Source: an uncultured Collinsella sp.
Lineage (GTDB): Bacteria > Actinomycetota > Coriobacteriia > Coriobacteriales > Coriobacteriaceae
Direction of reading: 5' to 3'
Assembly (NCBI GenBank): GCA_902494715.1
Contig: CABUUJ010000010.1
Location: 1-43,284 of the forward strand
DNA: 43,284 bases
The notes below the pieces were generated by a model. It was not told the DNA's origin. It did no database searches and saw only the letters and a list, made by a program, of their open reading frames with translations. Positions within the stretch are counted from its first letter, which is position 1. Every line of letters starts with the position of its first letter. A program made the position numbers and the translations under genes. This document shows positions 16,744 through 26,530 of this stretch, in pieces.

Positions 16744-16959
16744 TCTCAATTTGTAACAGTTAGCGGCCCTTTTCGGTCCCAGGTGTTACAGATTTAGATG
16801 AAACGAGCTGCGACGACCGTTTGTCTCGATCTGTAACAATTATTCGGCAAATTGGGACCTGTCTGTTACAGGTCGAGATGAAGTGTAGAGCCCCGTACGA
16901 AAATCTCGATCTGTAACATCTAGCGGCGTACTTTGGCCCCTAGCTGTTACAGATCGAGA
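16744..16959. repeat. Array of three TGTAACA hairpins with 80-bp period
   Basis: Three hairpins begin at 16744, 16824 and 16904. Left arms are TCTCAATTTGTAACA, TCTCGATCTGTAACA and again TCTCGATCTGTAACA; right arms start at 16784, 16864 and 16945 (TGTTACA..). Loops are 25, 25 and 26 bases and differ between copies. The third stem is perfect over 15 bp. The array sits between the converging ends of the hypothetical gene and the hydratase gene. Confidence 0.9.
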
Positions 16960-16967
16960 TAAACGGA

Positions 16968-17002
16968 ACCACCACAAAGGTGCCTGTCCCCTTTGTGGTG
17001 GT
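16968..17002. repeat. CACAAAGG palindrome with GTCCCC core, copy 2
   Basis: Perfect 13-bp arms (16968-16980 and 16990-17002, ACCACCACAAAGG) with a loop identical to copy 1 (TGCCTGTCC). It directly follows the three-hairpin array; a solitary arm precedes the array at about 16708-16722, so the array is bracketed by this repeat. Confidence 0.85.
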
Positions 17003-17057
17003 CCCAGTCTTTTTTTGGCGTCCCTCAAGACCCAACGAGAACGCGGAAATGTAGCCT

Positions 17058-17123
17058 GGGGCTTACCCTTTCCCGAACGCGACCCTCGCGAAGCGCGTGA
17101 GCGGGCGGGAAAGGGTAAGCCCC
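17058..17123 (-). terminator. Long hairpin past the hydratase gene
   Basis: GGGGCTTACCCTTTCCC (17058-17074) pairs perfectly over 17 bp with 17107-17123, with a GC-rich inner region that can form its own stem. It is 19 bases past the hydratase stop codon on the minus strand. There is no T tract, so it may stop exonucleases rather than polymerase. Confidence 0.6.
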
Positions 17124-17142
17124 GGGCGGACAATTAAGTGCG

Positions 17143-19443
17143 TTACTCGGCAGCGGCCTTGAACTTGTTGTAGTTGATCAGGCAGCCGGCCTTGACGATG
17201 GCACGCTCTTCGGCCGTCATATCGGCAATATAGAGCTCAATCTGCTCGACCGTACCGTCGGCGCGCACCACGTAGGCGGCGATGTCCTTCAGGTCGCCAT
17301 CGAGCGCGGCGCGGATACCCGGCACAAAGACGTAATCGCCCACCTCAAAGCTGGGCTCGGCCTCCATCTGGAAGGGCACCATGCCCCAGTTCATCACGTT
17401 GGAACGATAACGCTTGGTGGCGTATTCGTGGACGATGTTGGCCAGGCCGCCAATCACGCGCTGGCAGCTCGCGGCCTGCTCGCGGGCGGAACCGTCACCG
17501 GGCTTCTTAGCGTAGAGCATGGAGCCGTACTCGGTCGCCTTGGCATCTGCCGCGACACCCGCGCCGGCCAACGCCTCAAACACACCGGCAAGCTCGGCAT
17601 CGAGCGCGGCCAAGTCGCCCGCGGCCTCACCGGCAACGCGGCGCTTCTCCACGGCGTCGACCTCCTTGGAGCGACCCACGTAGGCAGGGTCGCGGCGGCT
17701 GAGCGTAAACTCGGCCAGACCCAGCGGGTTGGAGCGGAAGGAGCTCGTCTCGCCCGAGGGAATGAGCTCGTCGGTCGTGGTGACCGGGTCCATGATCTTG
17801 GAGCACACCTTGAGAAGGATGTCGTCGCCGAGGGGCTCCATCGCGGGCCACGGCTTGATGTTGGGGCCCTCGACCAGCTCATCGGCCGGCTCCGCCTTGC
17901 CAAAGCCCCAGTACACGCGCTTTTTGTACGGCGCGTCGTCAAAGGTGTACTCGCAGGCCTCGTCCCAAGTCTCCTCGGGCAGGTCGGTCGCCGGCGTCAG
18001 GACGCCGCCGTTAGCAGCCGTCGCCGCAATGGAGCGGGCGTCCATCAGGGCCACGGCGCTCAGCTGGCCATTACCCGGCTTGGAACCCTCGCGGTTGGGG
18101 AAATTGCGCGTGGTGTGGCGGATGGACAGGCCGTTGTTGGCGGGCGTATCGCCGGCGCCAAAGCACGGGCCGCAGAACGCCGTGCGCACGATCGCACCGG
18201 CCTCCATAAGGTCGTAGATGTAGCCACGACGCGTGAGCTCGAGCGCCACAGGTTGGCTCGTGGGATAGACCGACAGCGAGAACTCGCCGCAGCCGGTGTT
18301 GGCGCCCTTGAGCACGCGGGCAGCCTGGACCACGGAGTCGTAGTTGCCGCCCGAGCAGCCGGCGATAACGCCCTGCTGCACGTGCAGCTTGCCGTCGACG
18401 ATCTTGTCGAGCAGGCTAAAGTGCGTCTTGCCCTCGCCGATCTTGGCGGCCTCGAGCTCCACCTCGTGAAGGATGTCCTCGAGGTTCTCATTGAGCTCGT
18501 CGATCTCAAAGCCGTTGGAAGGATGGAACGGCAGGGCGATCATGGGCTTGATGCTCGACAGATCGACCTCGACGCAGCCGTCGTAGTAGGCGACATCGGC
18601 GGGCTTGAGCTCGCGGTAGTCGTCGCCGCGACCGTGCATGGTCAGGAATGCGTGCGTGTCCTCGTCAGTTGCCCAAATGGAGGAAAGGCAGGTGGTCTCG
18701 GTGGTCATGACGTCGACGCCGTTGCGGTAGTCGGTCGTCATGCTCGCGATGCCGGGGCCCACGAACTCCATTACCTTGTTCTTGACGTAGCCCTTGGCAA
18801 AGACGGCGCGGATGATGGCGAGCGCCACATCGTGCGGGCCGACGCCGGGGCGCGGGGCGCCCGTGAGGTAGATGGCGACGACGCCGGGATAGGCAACGTC
18901 GTAGGTGTCGCGCAACAGCTGCTTGGCCAGCTCGCCGCCGCCCTCGCCCACGGCCATGGTACCCAGGGCGCCGTAGCGGGTGTGCGAGTCGGAGCCCAGA
19001 ATCATCTTGCCGCAACCGGCAAAGTTCTCACGCATAAAGGAGTGAATGACGGCGATGTGCGGCGGGACGAAGATGCCGCCGTACTTCTTGGCAGCCGAGA
19101 GGCCAAAGACGTGGTCATCCTCGTTGATGGTGCCGCCCACGGCACACAGCGAGTTATGGCAGTTGGTAAGCACGTAAGGCAACGGGAACTGTTCCATGCC
19201 CGAGGCACGCGCTGTCTGGATGATGCCGACAAAGGTGATGTCGTGGCTCGCCATGGCATCAAAGCGAATCTTGAGCGCCTCGGGGTCGCCGGACGTGTTG
19301 TGTGCCTGAAGGATCGAATACGCGATGGTGCCGCGCTTGGCATCCTCGGGCGTCTGCGTAATGCCGCGCTCAGCGGCCTCGGCCGCAGGCACAACCTCGC
19401 TGCCGCCGCGCAGGTAGATGCCGTCCTCGTACAGCTTGACCAT
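17143..19443 (-). CDS. Aconitase-superfamily hydratase
   Basis: A 766-residue enzyme of the aconitase superfamily, closest by eye to the hydratases annotated as YbhJ-like. It should bind a [4Fe-4S] cluster and add or remove water on a carboxylic acid; the substrate is not known. Conserved segments include VLTNCHNSLCAVGGTINEDD, KMILGSDSHTRYGALGTMAV, a cluster cysteine in AGCSGGN, and CGPCFGAGDTPANNG with RNFPNREGS. The C-terminal swivel domain carries RYRSNVMNWGM. Start 19443 (MVKLYEDG) has GGGAG about 5 bases upstream and matches the family's N-terminus. An in-frame start at 19623 adds 60 unlike residues and lies in a repeat. It is a single-gene unit ending at a large hairpin. Confidence 0.88.
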   Translation of the reverse strand: MVKLYEDGIYLRGGSEVVPAAEAAERGITQTPEDAKRGTIAYSILQAHNTSGDPEALKIRFDAMASHDITFVGIIQTARASGMEQFPLPYVLTNCHNSLCAVGGTINEDDHVFGLSAAKKYGGIFVPPHIAVIHSFMRENFAGCGKMILGSDSHTRYGALGTMAVGEGGGELAKQLLRDTYDVAYPGVVAIYLTGAPRPGVGPHDVALAIIRAVFAKGYVKNKVMEFVGPGIASMTTDYRNGVDVMTTETTCLSSIWATDEDTHAFLTMHGRGDDYRELKPADVAYYDGCVEVDLSSIKPMIALPFHPSNGFEIDELNENLEDILHEVELEAAKIGEGKTHFSLLDKIVDGKLHVQQGVIAGCSGGNYDSVVQAARVLKGANTGCGEFSLSVYPTSQPVALELTRRGYIYDLMEAGAIVRTAFCGPCFGAGDTPANNGLSIRHTTRNFPNREGSKPGNGQLSAVALMDARSIAATAANGGVLTPATDLPEETWDEACEYTFDDAPYKKRVYWGFGKAEPADELVEGPNIKPWPAMEPLGDDILLKVCSKIMDPVTTTDELIPSGETSSFRSNPLGLAEFTLSRRDPAYVGRSKEVDAVEKRRVAGEAAGDLAALDAELAGVFEALAGAGVAADAKATEYGSMLYAKKPGDGSAREQAASCQRVIGGLANIVHEYATKRYRSNVMNWGMVPFQMEAEPSFEVGDYVFVPGIRAALDGDLKDIAAYVVRADGTVEQIELYIADMTAEERAIVKAGCLINYNKFKAAAE

Positions 19444-19615
19444 ACTGTCTCCCACTCTGCCCAAGAGATTTGGGCGCATAGCATACATTCGTTCAATATC
19501 GTGCCATAGAACGGTTGCAAGTGGGTTACGAATCTGCACGTTCACTTTATCTCGGTAAAGTAAAGGACGAGCCCGGCGAGGGCCGACAGATTTGGTGCAA
19601 GAGCGTCCCTTTCGA

Positions 19616-19646
19616 CTAGTCATTTAAGAACGTCCCCAATGGCTAC
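19616..19646. repeat. TCATTTAAGAACGTCCCC repeat, copy 1
   Basis: CTAGTCATT and AATGGCTAC flank TAAGAACGTCCCC. Related copies are at 43002-43032 (perfect 9-bp arms) and 43110-43139. It belongs to the palindromes with a GTCCC core. Here it overlaps the upstream region of the hydratase gene. Confidence 0.75.
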
Positions 19647-19746
19647 CCATAACAACGTCGATGTTTTGGCAACGACAGCGAGCGGGGCCCCAATGGCTAC
19701 CAACGACTACCGCATCCGGAGCAAGGCGACGCCGCAGGCAGGGGAC

Positions 19747-19896
19747 GGACAGCGAGCGACGTCCAGAGCGAACAAGTTGGCATGAAAAAGGCAAGGCATA
19801 GACCTTCTGGTCATGCCTTGCCTTTTGAATGACAAATTGTCGCTCTGGGCGGCGCGCAGTGTCGGCCCGTTACGCGGGTTGGTAAACCCGCGTAAC
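19747..19896 (+). repeat. Structured repeat element E, copy E2
   Basis: In order on the plus strand: GGACAGCGAGCGA, outer stem left (19761-19770, GTCCAGAGCG), a bulged hairpin with TTCT loop (19786-19826), TTGAAT, small hairpin GACAAATTGTC (19831-19841), outer stem right (overlapping, CGCTCTGGGC, 19841-19850) and the distal hairpin (19869-19880 with 19885-19896, loop GGTA). The distal hairpin touches the hspR stop codon on the other strand. About 60 bases of copy-specific sequence precede the element and recur before E4. The remaining part of 19444-19746 has no gene. Confidence 0.85.
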
Positions 19897-20312
19897 TACA
19901 AATCCCCTCCGGCGCCCAGCAGCTTGCGCATGACCTGTTCGGGGTTAACCGAGCCGTCGCGCGGGGCCAGGGCGGTGATCTTCTTCTGCATCTTGTACTC
20001 GTGCAGCTCGTCCTCGAGCTGGCGCACGCGAGCACGGAGCTTTTCATTCTCGCGCTCGCGCTCCTCGGCACGCTCCTTCATATCAAGGATGCGCACCACG
20101 CCGGCAAGGTTAATGCCCTCGTCGGTCAGCTGGTTGATGAGCTCCAGGCGCTCGATATCGGCACGCGAATACAGACGCGTGTTGCCGCCCGAGCGCTGGG
20201 GGTTCACCAGGCCCTTGGACTCGTAGACGCGCAGAGTCTGCGGATGCATGCCGGTCAGCTCGGCCGCCACGCTGATCATGTACAGCGGTTTGTTCCTATT
20301 GTCCTCGGCCAT
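19896..20312 (-). CDS. hspR: Heat-shock repressor HspR (MerR family)
   Basis: A 138-residue MerR-type repressor. The winged helix DNA-binding domain covers about 10-80 (YMISVAAELTGMHPQTLRVY, then NPQRSGGNTRLYSRADIERL), followed by a coiled coil (about 80-115, rich in Glu and Arg). The GMHPQTLR and GLVNPQRSGGNTRLYS segments are typical of HspR, which represses dnaK and clpB operons in actinobacteria, often with DnaK as corepressor. It is the last gene of dnaK-grpE-dnaJ-hspR. Its stop codon abuts the distal hairpin of element E2, which may end the transcript. Candidate operators are at 24306-24332 and 15773-15799. Confidence 0.93.
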   Translation of the reverse strand: MAEDNRNKPLYMISVAAELTGMHPQTLRVYESKGLVNPQRSGGNTRLYSRADIERLELINQLTDEGINLAGVVRILDMKERAEERERENEKLRARVRQLEDELHEYKMQKKITALAPRDGSVNPEQVMRKLLGAGGDL

Positions 20313-20384
20313 GCTACCTGACCCCTTTCCGTCTCGTTATCGTCCATCATAAGCCCGCGGGCGCGGGTGTGCGCCACGACCGCC

Positions 20385-21350
20385 CTAGTACGTCGCCTTG
20401 TAACGGTTGACCTTCTCGCGGTAGTCGCGCGTGTCGGCCTCGCGCAGCTTGGTCATGGCATCGCGCTCATCGTCGGACAGGCTCGTGGGAACCTGCACTT
20501 TGATCTCGACGAGCAGCGCGCCCGTACGGCCACGGTGCTTAACGTCGGGCGCGCCCATCTCCTTAAAGCGGAACTTCTTGCCCGTCTGGGTACCCGCGGG
20601 CACCTTCAGACGAACCGTCGCACCGCCGGGCGTCGGCACGTCCACCGTGCAGCCGAGCGCCGCCTCGTAGACCGAGACCGGTACCTCCATGGTCACGTCG
20701 GCGCCTTTGCGCTTAAACAGCGGGTGCTCCTCCACATGCGTGGTCACGACCAGGTCGCCGCGCTCGCCACCCGCAACGCCATACTCGCCGCGACGCTTGT
20801 AGCGCAGCTTGCCGCCGTCGACCGCACCCGCAGGCACCGAGACCGTGATGGTCTGCTGCTCGCCTGTCGAGGGAATGCGGTAGGTGACCTTGTGCGTCAC
20901 GCCGCGGAACGCATCCTCGGCCGTTACGTCGACAGTCAACGACAGGTCGCCGCCCTTGCGAGCGCGGCTGCGACCCGCGCCGGCACCGGCAGCGCCCGCA
21001 GCCCCGGCAAAGCCCGAGCCCCAATCGCTGCCCCAGGCGCCGTTGCCGCTAAAGATGCTGTCGAAGATGTCGCCCCAGCCGCTGGGGCCCGCGCCGGCAC
21101 CGTAGCCGCCGCCATACGCGCCGCCCGCGCCCGGCATGCCGCCAAACATGAGCATCTGGTCGTACTCTTTGCGCTTCTTCTCGTCCGAAAGCGTTTCGTA
21201 GGCCTCGCTGATCTCCTTGAACTTGGCCTCGTCGCCACCGGCATCGGGGTGATATTTTTGCGCGAGCTTGCGAAACGCGCTCTTGATCTCTTTGTCGGAG
21301 GCGCTCTTGGATACGCCCAGGATGTCATAGAAGGTTTTGCCTGCAGCCAT
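20385..21350 (-). CDS. dnaJ: J-domain co-chaperone, DnaJ without zinc finger (CbpA type)
   Basis: A 321-residue J protein that stimulates the DnaK ATPase. The J domain (residues 5-70) contains the essential HPD at 34-36. A Gly/Ala/Phe-rich linker spans about 78-135. Two substrate-binding C-terminal domains follow, but the four CxxCxGxG zinc repeats between them are absent, so the layout is that of CbpA or class B J proteins. Start 21350 (MAAGKTFYD) has AGGAG upstream; a longer in-frame start adds unlike residues. It lies between grpE (108-base gap) and hspR (72-base gap). Confidence 0.92.
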   Translation of the reverse strand: MAAGKTFYDILGVSKSASDKEIKSAFRKLAQKYHPDAGGDEAKFKEISEAYETLSDEKKRKEYDQMLMFGGMPGAGGAYGGGYGAGAGPSGWGDIFDSIFSGNGAWGSDWGSGFAGAAGAAGAGAGRSRARKGGDLSLTVDVTAEDAFRGVTHKVTYRIPSTGEQQTITVSVPAGAVDGGKLRYKRRGEYGVAGGERGDLVVTTHVEEHPLFKRKGADVTMEVPVSVYEAALGCTVDVPTPGGATVRLKVPAGTQTGKKFRFKEMGAPDVKHRGRTGALLVEIKVQVPTSLSDDERDAMTKLREADTRDYREKVNRYKATY

Positions 21351-21458
21351 CGTAGCTCCTCTCCTGTTACGTCCGCCGTCCATGCAGACGACGGCCCATG
21401 CTTTCATATGGCACTAGGCCAGAAAGGGCCCCGGGTGTTGCCCCGGGGCCCTTCTCAA

Positions 21459-22301
21459 TTACTCCTCGGTGCTCTCGGCCGTATCGGCCGTAGCATCCTC
21501 GGGCGCCGCTTCGGGCTCCGGTGCGGGGCGCTTCTCGCCACCGTAGGTCACCGTCACCATCGCGGAACGCAGGATGCGATCCGCCATGCGGTAGCCCTTC
21601 TGGTACACATCGTTGACGGTCTCGTCGTACTGCGATGCGTCCTCGACGCGACCCACAGCCTGGTGCTCGAGCGGATCGAACGCCTCGCCCTTGGGGTCGA
21701 TGGGCTCAACGCCCTCGTGCGCAAACACGTCGAGCAGCTTGGCATGTACCGCGTCAACGCCATCGACGAACTGCTTAAAGTCGTCGGAAAGCTCCTGGCT
21801 GCGGGCATGGTCGATCGCGCGCTCGATATCGTCGACCACCGGCAACAGCGCGGTGACAAGCTTCTCGGTCGCGCGCTCGCGCTCGGCGATACGCTCATTG
21901 GCGGTGCGGCGACGGAAGTTCTCCCAGTCGGCCTGCAGACGGGCGGTACGCTCGGTGGCGTCCTTTGCCTTGTCCTCGGCGGCCTTCTGGGCCTCTGCCG
22001 CAGCATCGAGCTCGCTGCGCACGTCGGCGAGCTCCTTTTGGGCCTGCTCGAACTTGAGCTTAAAGTCGTTGTCGGCGGCTTCCTCACCGGCGCGGATAGC
22101 GGCTTCCACCATCTCGTCCTCGGTCATCGTCGCCTCCTTGCTGGAATCCTCTACCTGGTTCTCGGCAGCCTCGGCGGCCGGGGCCTCGTTGGCCTCGGTA
22201 TCGTCGACGGCCTCTACGGGAATCTTCACGTCCTTCTCCTCAGAGTCAACGGGGGCGGCGCCAGCGGCGGCCGCCTCCGTGCGAGCTTTACGGGCGGACA
22301 T
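21459..22301 (-). CDS. grpE: Nucleotide exchange factor GrpE
   Basis: A 280-residue dimeric exchange factor for DnaK. The N-terminal 90 residues are acidic and disordered. A long helix (about 78-145) is followed by the core with RLQADWENFRRRTANERIAE and the beta domain (QAVGRVEDASQYDETVNDVY, then QKGYRMADRILRSAMVTV). An acidic tail ends the protein, making it longer than E. coli GrpE (197 residues), as is common in actinobacteria. It starts 2 bases after the dnaK stop codon, suggesting translational coupling. Confidence 0.95.
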   Translation of the reverse strand: MSARKARTEAAAAGAAPVDSEEKDVKIPVEAVDDTEANEAPAAEAAENQVEDSSKEATMTEDEMVEAAIRAGEEAADNDFKLKFEQAQKELADVRSELDAAAEAQKAAEDKAKDATERTARLQADWENFRRRTANERIAERERATEKLVTALLPVVDDIERAIDHARSQELSDDFKQFVDGVDAVHAKLLDVFAHEGVEPIDPKGEAFDPLEHQAVGRVEDASQYDETVNDVYQKGYRMADRILRSAMVTVTYGGEKRPAPEPEAAPEDATADTAESTEE

Positions 22302-22303
22302 GA

Positions 22304-24196
<1,893 letters not shown>

Positions 24197-24305
24197 CAGA
24201 AATTCCCTCTCTCTTTTGCGTTCGCGCCGCCTCGACGGTCTGTCACACGGCGCTTCGGCTTGTCTTTCAGGATGTAGTGTATCCCCTTATGGGCCGGAAT
24301 ATACA

Positions 24306-24332
24306 AAATCTAAGTCAATTCATATAAGATTT
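24306..24332 (-). promoter_or_regulatory. Candidate heat-shock operator upstream of dnaK
   Basis: 27-bp element with AAATCTAAGTC at one end and ATATAAGATTT at the other, followed on the minus strand by TATATT about 3 bases further on. It is the same length and layout as the element before clpB (15773-15799), with only the middle changed. HspR is the likely ligand, by inference. Confidence 0.7.
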
Positions 24333-24491
24333 CTTATTGCTGAGAGTTTAGGTTCTCAAATGTGCAGGTAGATGCGCTGATTGAGTTCTCGGTAAATCTA
24401 TCGAGATCTATGTAGAGATGGCTGAGGTTTTGGTCCGGGGGTGCCTGGGGCTGCCTTTCGGAAAGCTCATCCCGGTTTGAGCGCGGATTCC

Positions 24492-24535
24492 GGGTCGCAG
24501 TTTCCGCTAGCGGGCCCAACCGGAAACTGCGACCC
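24492..24535. repeat. GGGTCGCA palindrome
   Basis: GGGTCGCAGTTTCCG (24492-24506) pairs perfectly with 24521-24535 around a 14-base loop, and GTTTTTCGGCCAAA follows. A diverged copy is at 39447-39490, also followed by TTCGGCCAAA. In the plus direction the T run makes it terminator-like. Confidence 0.8.
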
Positions 24536-24702
24536 GTTTTTCGGCCAAATAACGGGATGCCCTTTCCGCAAGCGCGCTCAATAGCTCAATATTTCAAGTC
24601 ACCTTTAGCTAACATTTGCGCAGCTCAACGGCCCCACCTGCGCGTTTTTTAGTAAACCTTGGCATACTCGGCGAACGGTATGAAGATGCCGGCCAGAGGG
24701 TA

Positions 24703-24730
24703 TTGCAAACGGTCGCTCCCGTGGTATGTT
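24703..24730 (+). promoter_or_regulatory. Promoter of the ferredoxin gene
   Basis: TTGCAA (24703-24708), a 16-base spacer and TATGTT (24725-24730) resemble a housekeeping sigma promoter, 62 bases upstream of the ATG. Confidence 0.55.
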
Positions 24731-24791
24731 TTTGCCCGAATCAAACCGGCGCGCATCGCCTGTAGCGTCGGTCAACAGAGAGGAAACTACC

Positions 24792-24977
24792 ATGGCTCAT
24801 CCCGTAATTGATGCCGACGAGTGCATCGCTTGTGGCGTTTGCGTCGACTCCTGCCCCGCTGGCGTTCTGGAGCTCCAGGACGTCGCTACCGTCGCTGACG
24901 AGGACTCCTGCGTCGCCTGTGGCGCTTGCCAGGACGCTTGCCCCGCTGGCGCGATCACCGAGATCGTCGAGGAGTAA
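24792..24977 (+). CDS. 2[4Fe-4S] ferredoxin
   Basis: A 61-residue clostridial-type ferredoxin that carries low-potential electrons in anaerobic metabolism. Two cluster motifs are complete: Cys11, 14, 17 and 21 (CIACGVCVDSCP) and Cys40, 43, 46 and 50 (CVACGACQDACP). The two halves are recognisable as a duplication. The ATG at 24792 follows AGGAAA by 5 bases. It is monocistronic, with its own promoter and a strong terminator. A likely partner is a pyruvate:ferredoxin-type enzyme or hydrogenase, not seen here. Confidence 0.97.
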   Translation: MAHPVIDADECIACGVCVDSCPAGVLELQDVATVADEDSCVACGACQDACPAGAITEIVEE

Positions 24978-25015
24978 CAACTCCCCCACTTGCACACTCA
25001 AAAGTACACCGTGCA

Positions 25016-25059
25016 CAAAAAAGGAGGCCTCCGCATCGCCGCGGAGGCCTCCTTTTTGT
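25016..25059. terminator. Bidirectional terminator between ferredoxin and niaR
   Basis: A near-perfect palindrome with AAAAAAGGAGGCCTCCGC and its complement around a 6-base loop, with a T tract on either strand. It can end the ferredoxin transcript and the opposing nadA-nadB-nadC-niaR transcript. Confidence 0.92.
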
Positions 25060-25121
25060 TTGTGCGGATAACTAATTTGGCACCGCTGCAGATTGCCGCT
25101 TAGGGGCGTTTGCAGCATCGG

Positions 25122-25667
25122 CTACGATAGGTCGTCTTCGTAGGGCATGAGGTCAGCCAAGTAGCCCTTCTCCTTGAGCATGGCCTCGATCTCGTCGAGA
25201 GTCTGCTCGTCCTCCGCCGCGATGCGATGGAAGTGGTAGCCGCTCGTCACCGTTAGCAGCGGAAAACTCTTGCCGCTCTCGATATCGTGCAGGTAGCGCT
25301 CAACATCGCGACGATTGCGGATGTCCAGGTCGGCCGTGATCTTACCGTACACGCGGTGATTGACGATCACGTTGAGCACGGCGCCGCCGGCATCGACGAT
25401 ACTCGTGAGCTCATCGCCTGCCTGCTCCACGCCGTGGCGAACCTTGACCAAGCGTGTGGGCACGGCGGGGCTGCTGGGAGCCTCCTGCAGCACATAACCA
25501 CGGTTGGTTGCCACGACATCGTGCCCATCGGCACGCAACAGGGCAATATCCTGAACCACGACCTGACGGCTCACGCCAACCTCGCGGGCAAGTGCGCTGC
25601 CCGAAACGGGCTCCTTGGCTCTCTCGAGCACGCCCATGATGGCACGACGGCGCTCGCGGGCGTTCAT
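25122..25667 (-). CDS. niaR: Niacin-responsive repressor NiaR (YrxA family)
   Basis: A 181-residue repressor of NAD synthesis genes that senses nicotinic acid. An HTH_11-type winged helix is at about 5-60 (SGSALAREVGVSRQVVVQDI). The 3H domain (about 72-175) has its hallmark histidines His78 (VRHG), His104 (VNHRVYG) and His145/147 (SGYHFHR), expected to bind metal. Its ATG overlaps the nadC stop codon (TAATG), showing coupling. It is the last gene of nadA-nadB-nadC-niaR and the likely ligand of the palindrome at 29030-29073. Confidence 0.92.
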   Translation of the reverse strand: MNARERRRAIMGVLERAKEPVSGSALAREVGVSRQVVVQDIALLRADGHDVVATNRGYVLQEAPSSPAVPTRLVKVRHGVEQAGDELTSIVDAGGAVLNVIVNHRVYGKITADLDIRNRRDVERYLHDIESGKSFPLLTVTSGYHFHRIAAEDEQTLDEIEAMLKEKGYLADLMPYEDDLS

Positions 25668-26527
25668 TATTTACCGTCCAGCAGACGCAGGTGCTTAAGC
25701 GAGAGGTCGAGGATCGGGGCGGAGTGTGTCAGCGCGCCCGAGCTAATAAAGTCGACGCCCAGATCGGCCAGGGCGCGGATATTGCTGGCATCCACATTGC
25801 CCGAGCACTCGGTCCTGGCACGACCGGCGATAAGCTCAATCGCAGCAGCCATGTCGTCGTGGGTCATGTTGTCGAGCATGATGATGTCGGCACCGGCCTC
25901 CACGGCCTCGCGTACCATGTCCAGGTTCTCGCACTCGATCTCGACCGTCGTGGTAAACGATGCGTGGGCGCGTGCCATCTCGATCGCACGCGTCACACCA
26001 CCGGCGGCGTCGATATGGTTGTCCTTGAGCATGACAGCCGTCGACAGGTTGTAGCGGTGGTTGCCGCCGCCACCGATCTCGACCGCGGCCTTCTCGAAGA
26101 CGCGCATGCCCGGTGTGGTCTTGCGTGTGTCGACAAGCACGGTCTTGGTACCCTCGAGCGCCGCTGCCATGTTGTGCGTGTAGGTGGCGATACCGCTCAT
26201 ACGCTGCAGATAGTTGAGCGCCACGCGCTCGCCCGAAAGCAGCACTCGCGCGTCGCCGCGCACCTGGCCCACGTGGTCGCCGGCGTGCACCTCATCGCCA
26301 TCGACGACATCAAACAGCACCGAGCTCTGCGGATCCAGCAGCTCAAAGGTGCGAGCGAACACGTCCAAGCCCGCGATGATGCCATCGGCCTTGGCGATAA
26401 GCTCCACCGTGGCGGGGCGCGCCGTGGGGCACACGCTCGCCGTGCTCACGTCCTCAAACGTAATGTCCTCGCGCAGGGCCTGCAGGATCAGATCATCGAC
26501 GACGAGTTTCATAGTAATGGGATTCAT
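25667..26527 (-). CDS. nadC: Nicotinate-nucleotide pyrophosphorylase (carboxylating)
   Basis: A 286-residue quinolinate phosphoribosyltransferase that converts quinolinate and PRPP to nicotinate mononucleotide with loss of CO2. Conserved parts include LLSGERVALNYLQRMSGIAT, DTRKTTPGMR, GGGNHRYNL and KDNHI, then VEIECENLD and IMLDNM. The ATG at 26527 has GGAGGAG upstream inside the end of nadB; the stop overlaps the niaR start. Length is normal. It follows NadA and NadB in the pathway and in the operon. Confidence 0.97.
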   Translation of the reverse strand: MNPITMKLVVDDLILQALREDITFEDVSTASVCPTARPATVELIAKADGIIAGLDVFARTFELLDPQSSVLFDVVDGDEVHAGDHVGQVRGDARVLLSGERVALNYLQRMSGIATYTHNMAAALEGTKTVLVDTRKTTPGMRVFEKAAVEIGGGGNHRYNLSTAVMLKDNHIDAAGGVTRAIEMARAHASFTTTVEIECENLDMVREAVEAGADIIMLDNMTHDDMAAAIELIAGRARTECSGNVDASNIRALADLGVDFISSGALTHSAPILDLSLKHLRLLDGK

Positions 26528-26530
26528 GGT

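Larger units (their letters stand above)
24197..24702. other. Spacer between dnaK and the ferredoxin gene
   Basis: No gene. It contains the heat-shock element 24306-24332, a family of GGGTCGCA palindromes (perfect one at 24492-24535, with degenerate pieces around 24440-24580), and the leader region of the ferredoxin gene. Confidence 0.6.

Noticed and set aside
16744..16959. CRISPR array
   Set aside because: Only three units, each palindromic with 25-base loops; repeats are arms of hairpins rather than constant repeats between spacers, and no cas gene is near.
17428..19509. Plus-strand open frame opposite the hydratase (693 codons)
   Set aside because: Shadow frame, no ribosome site or domain.
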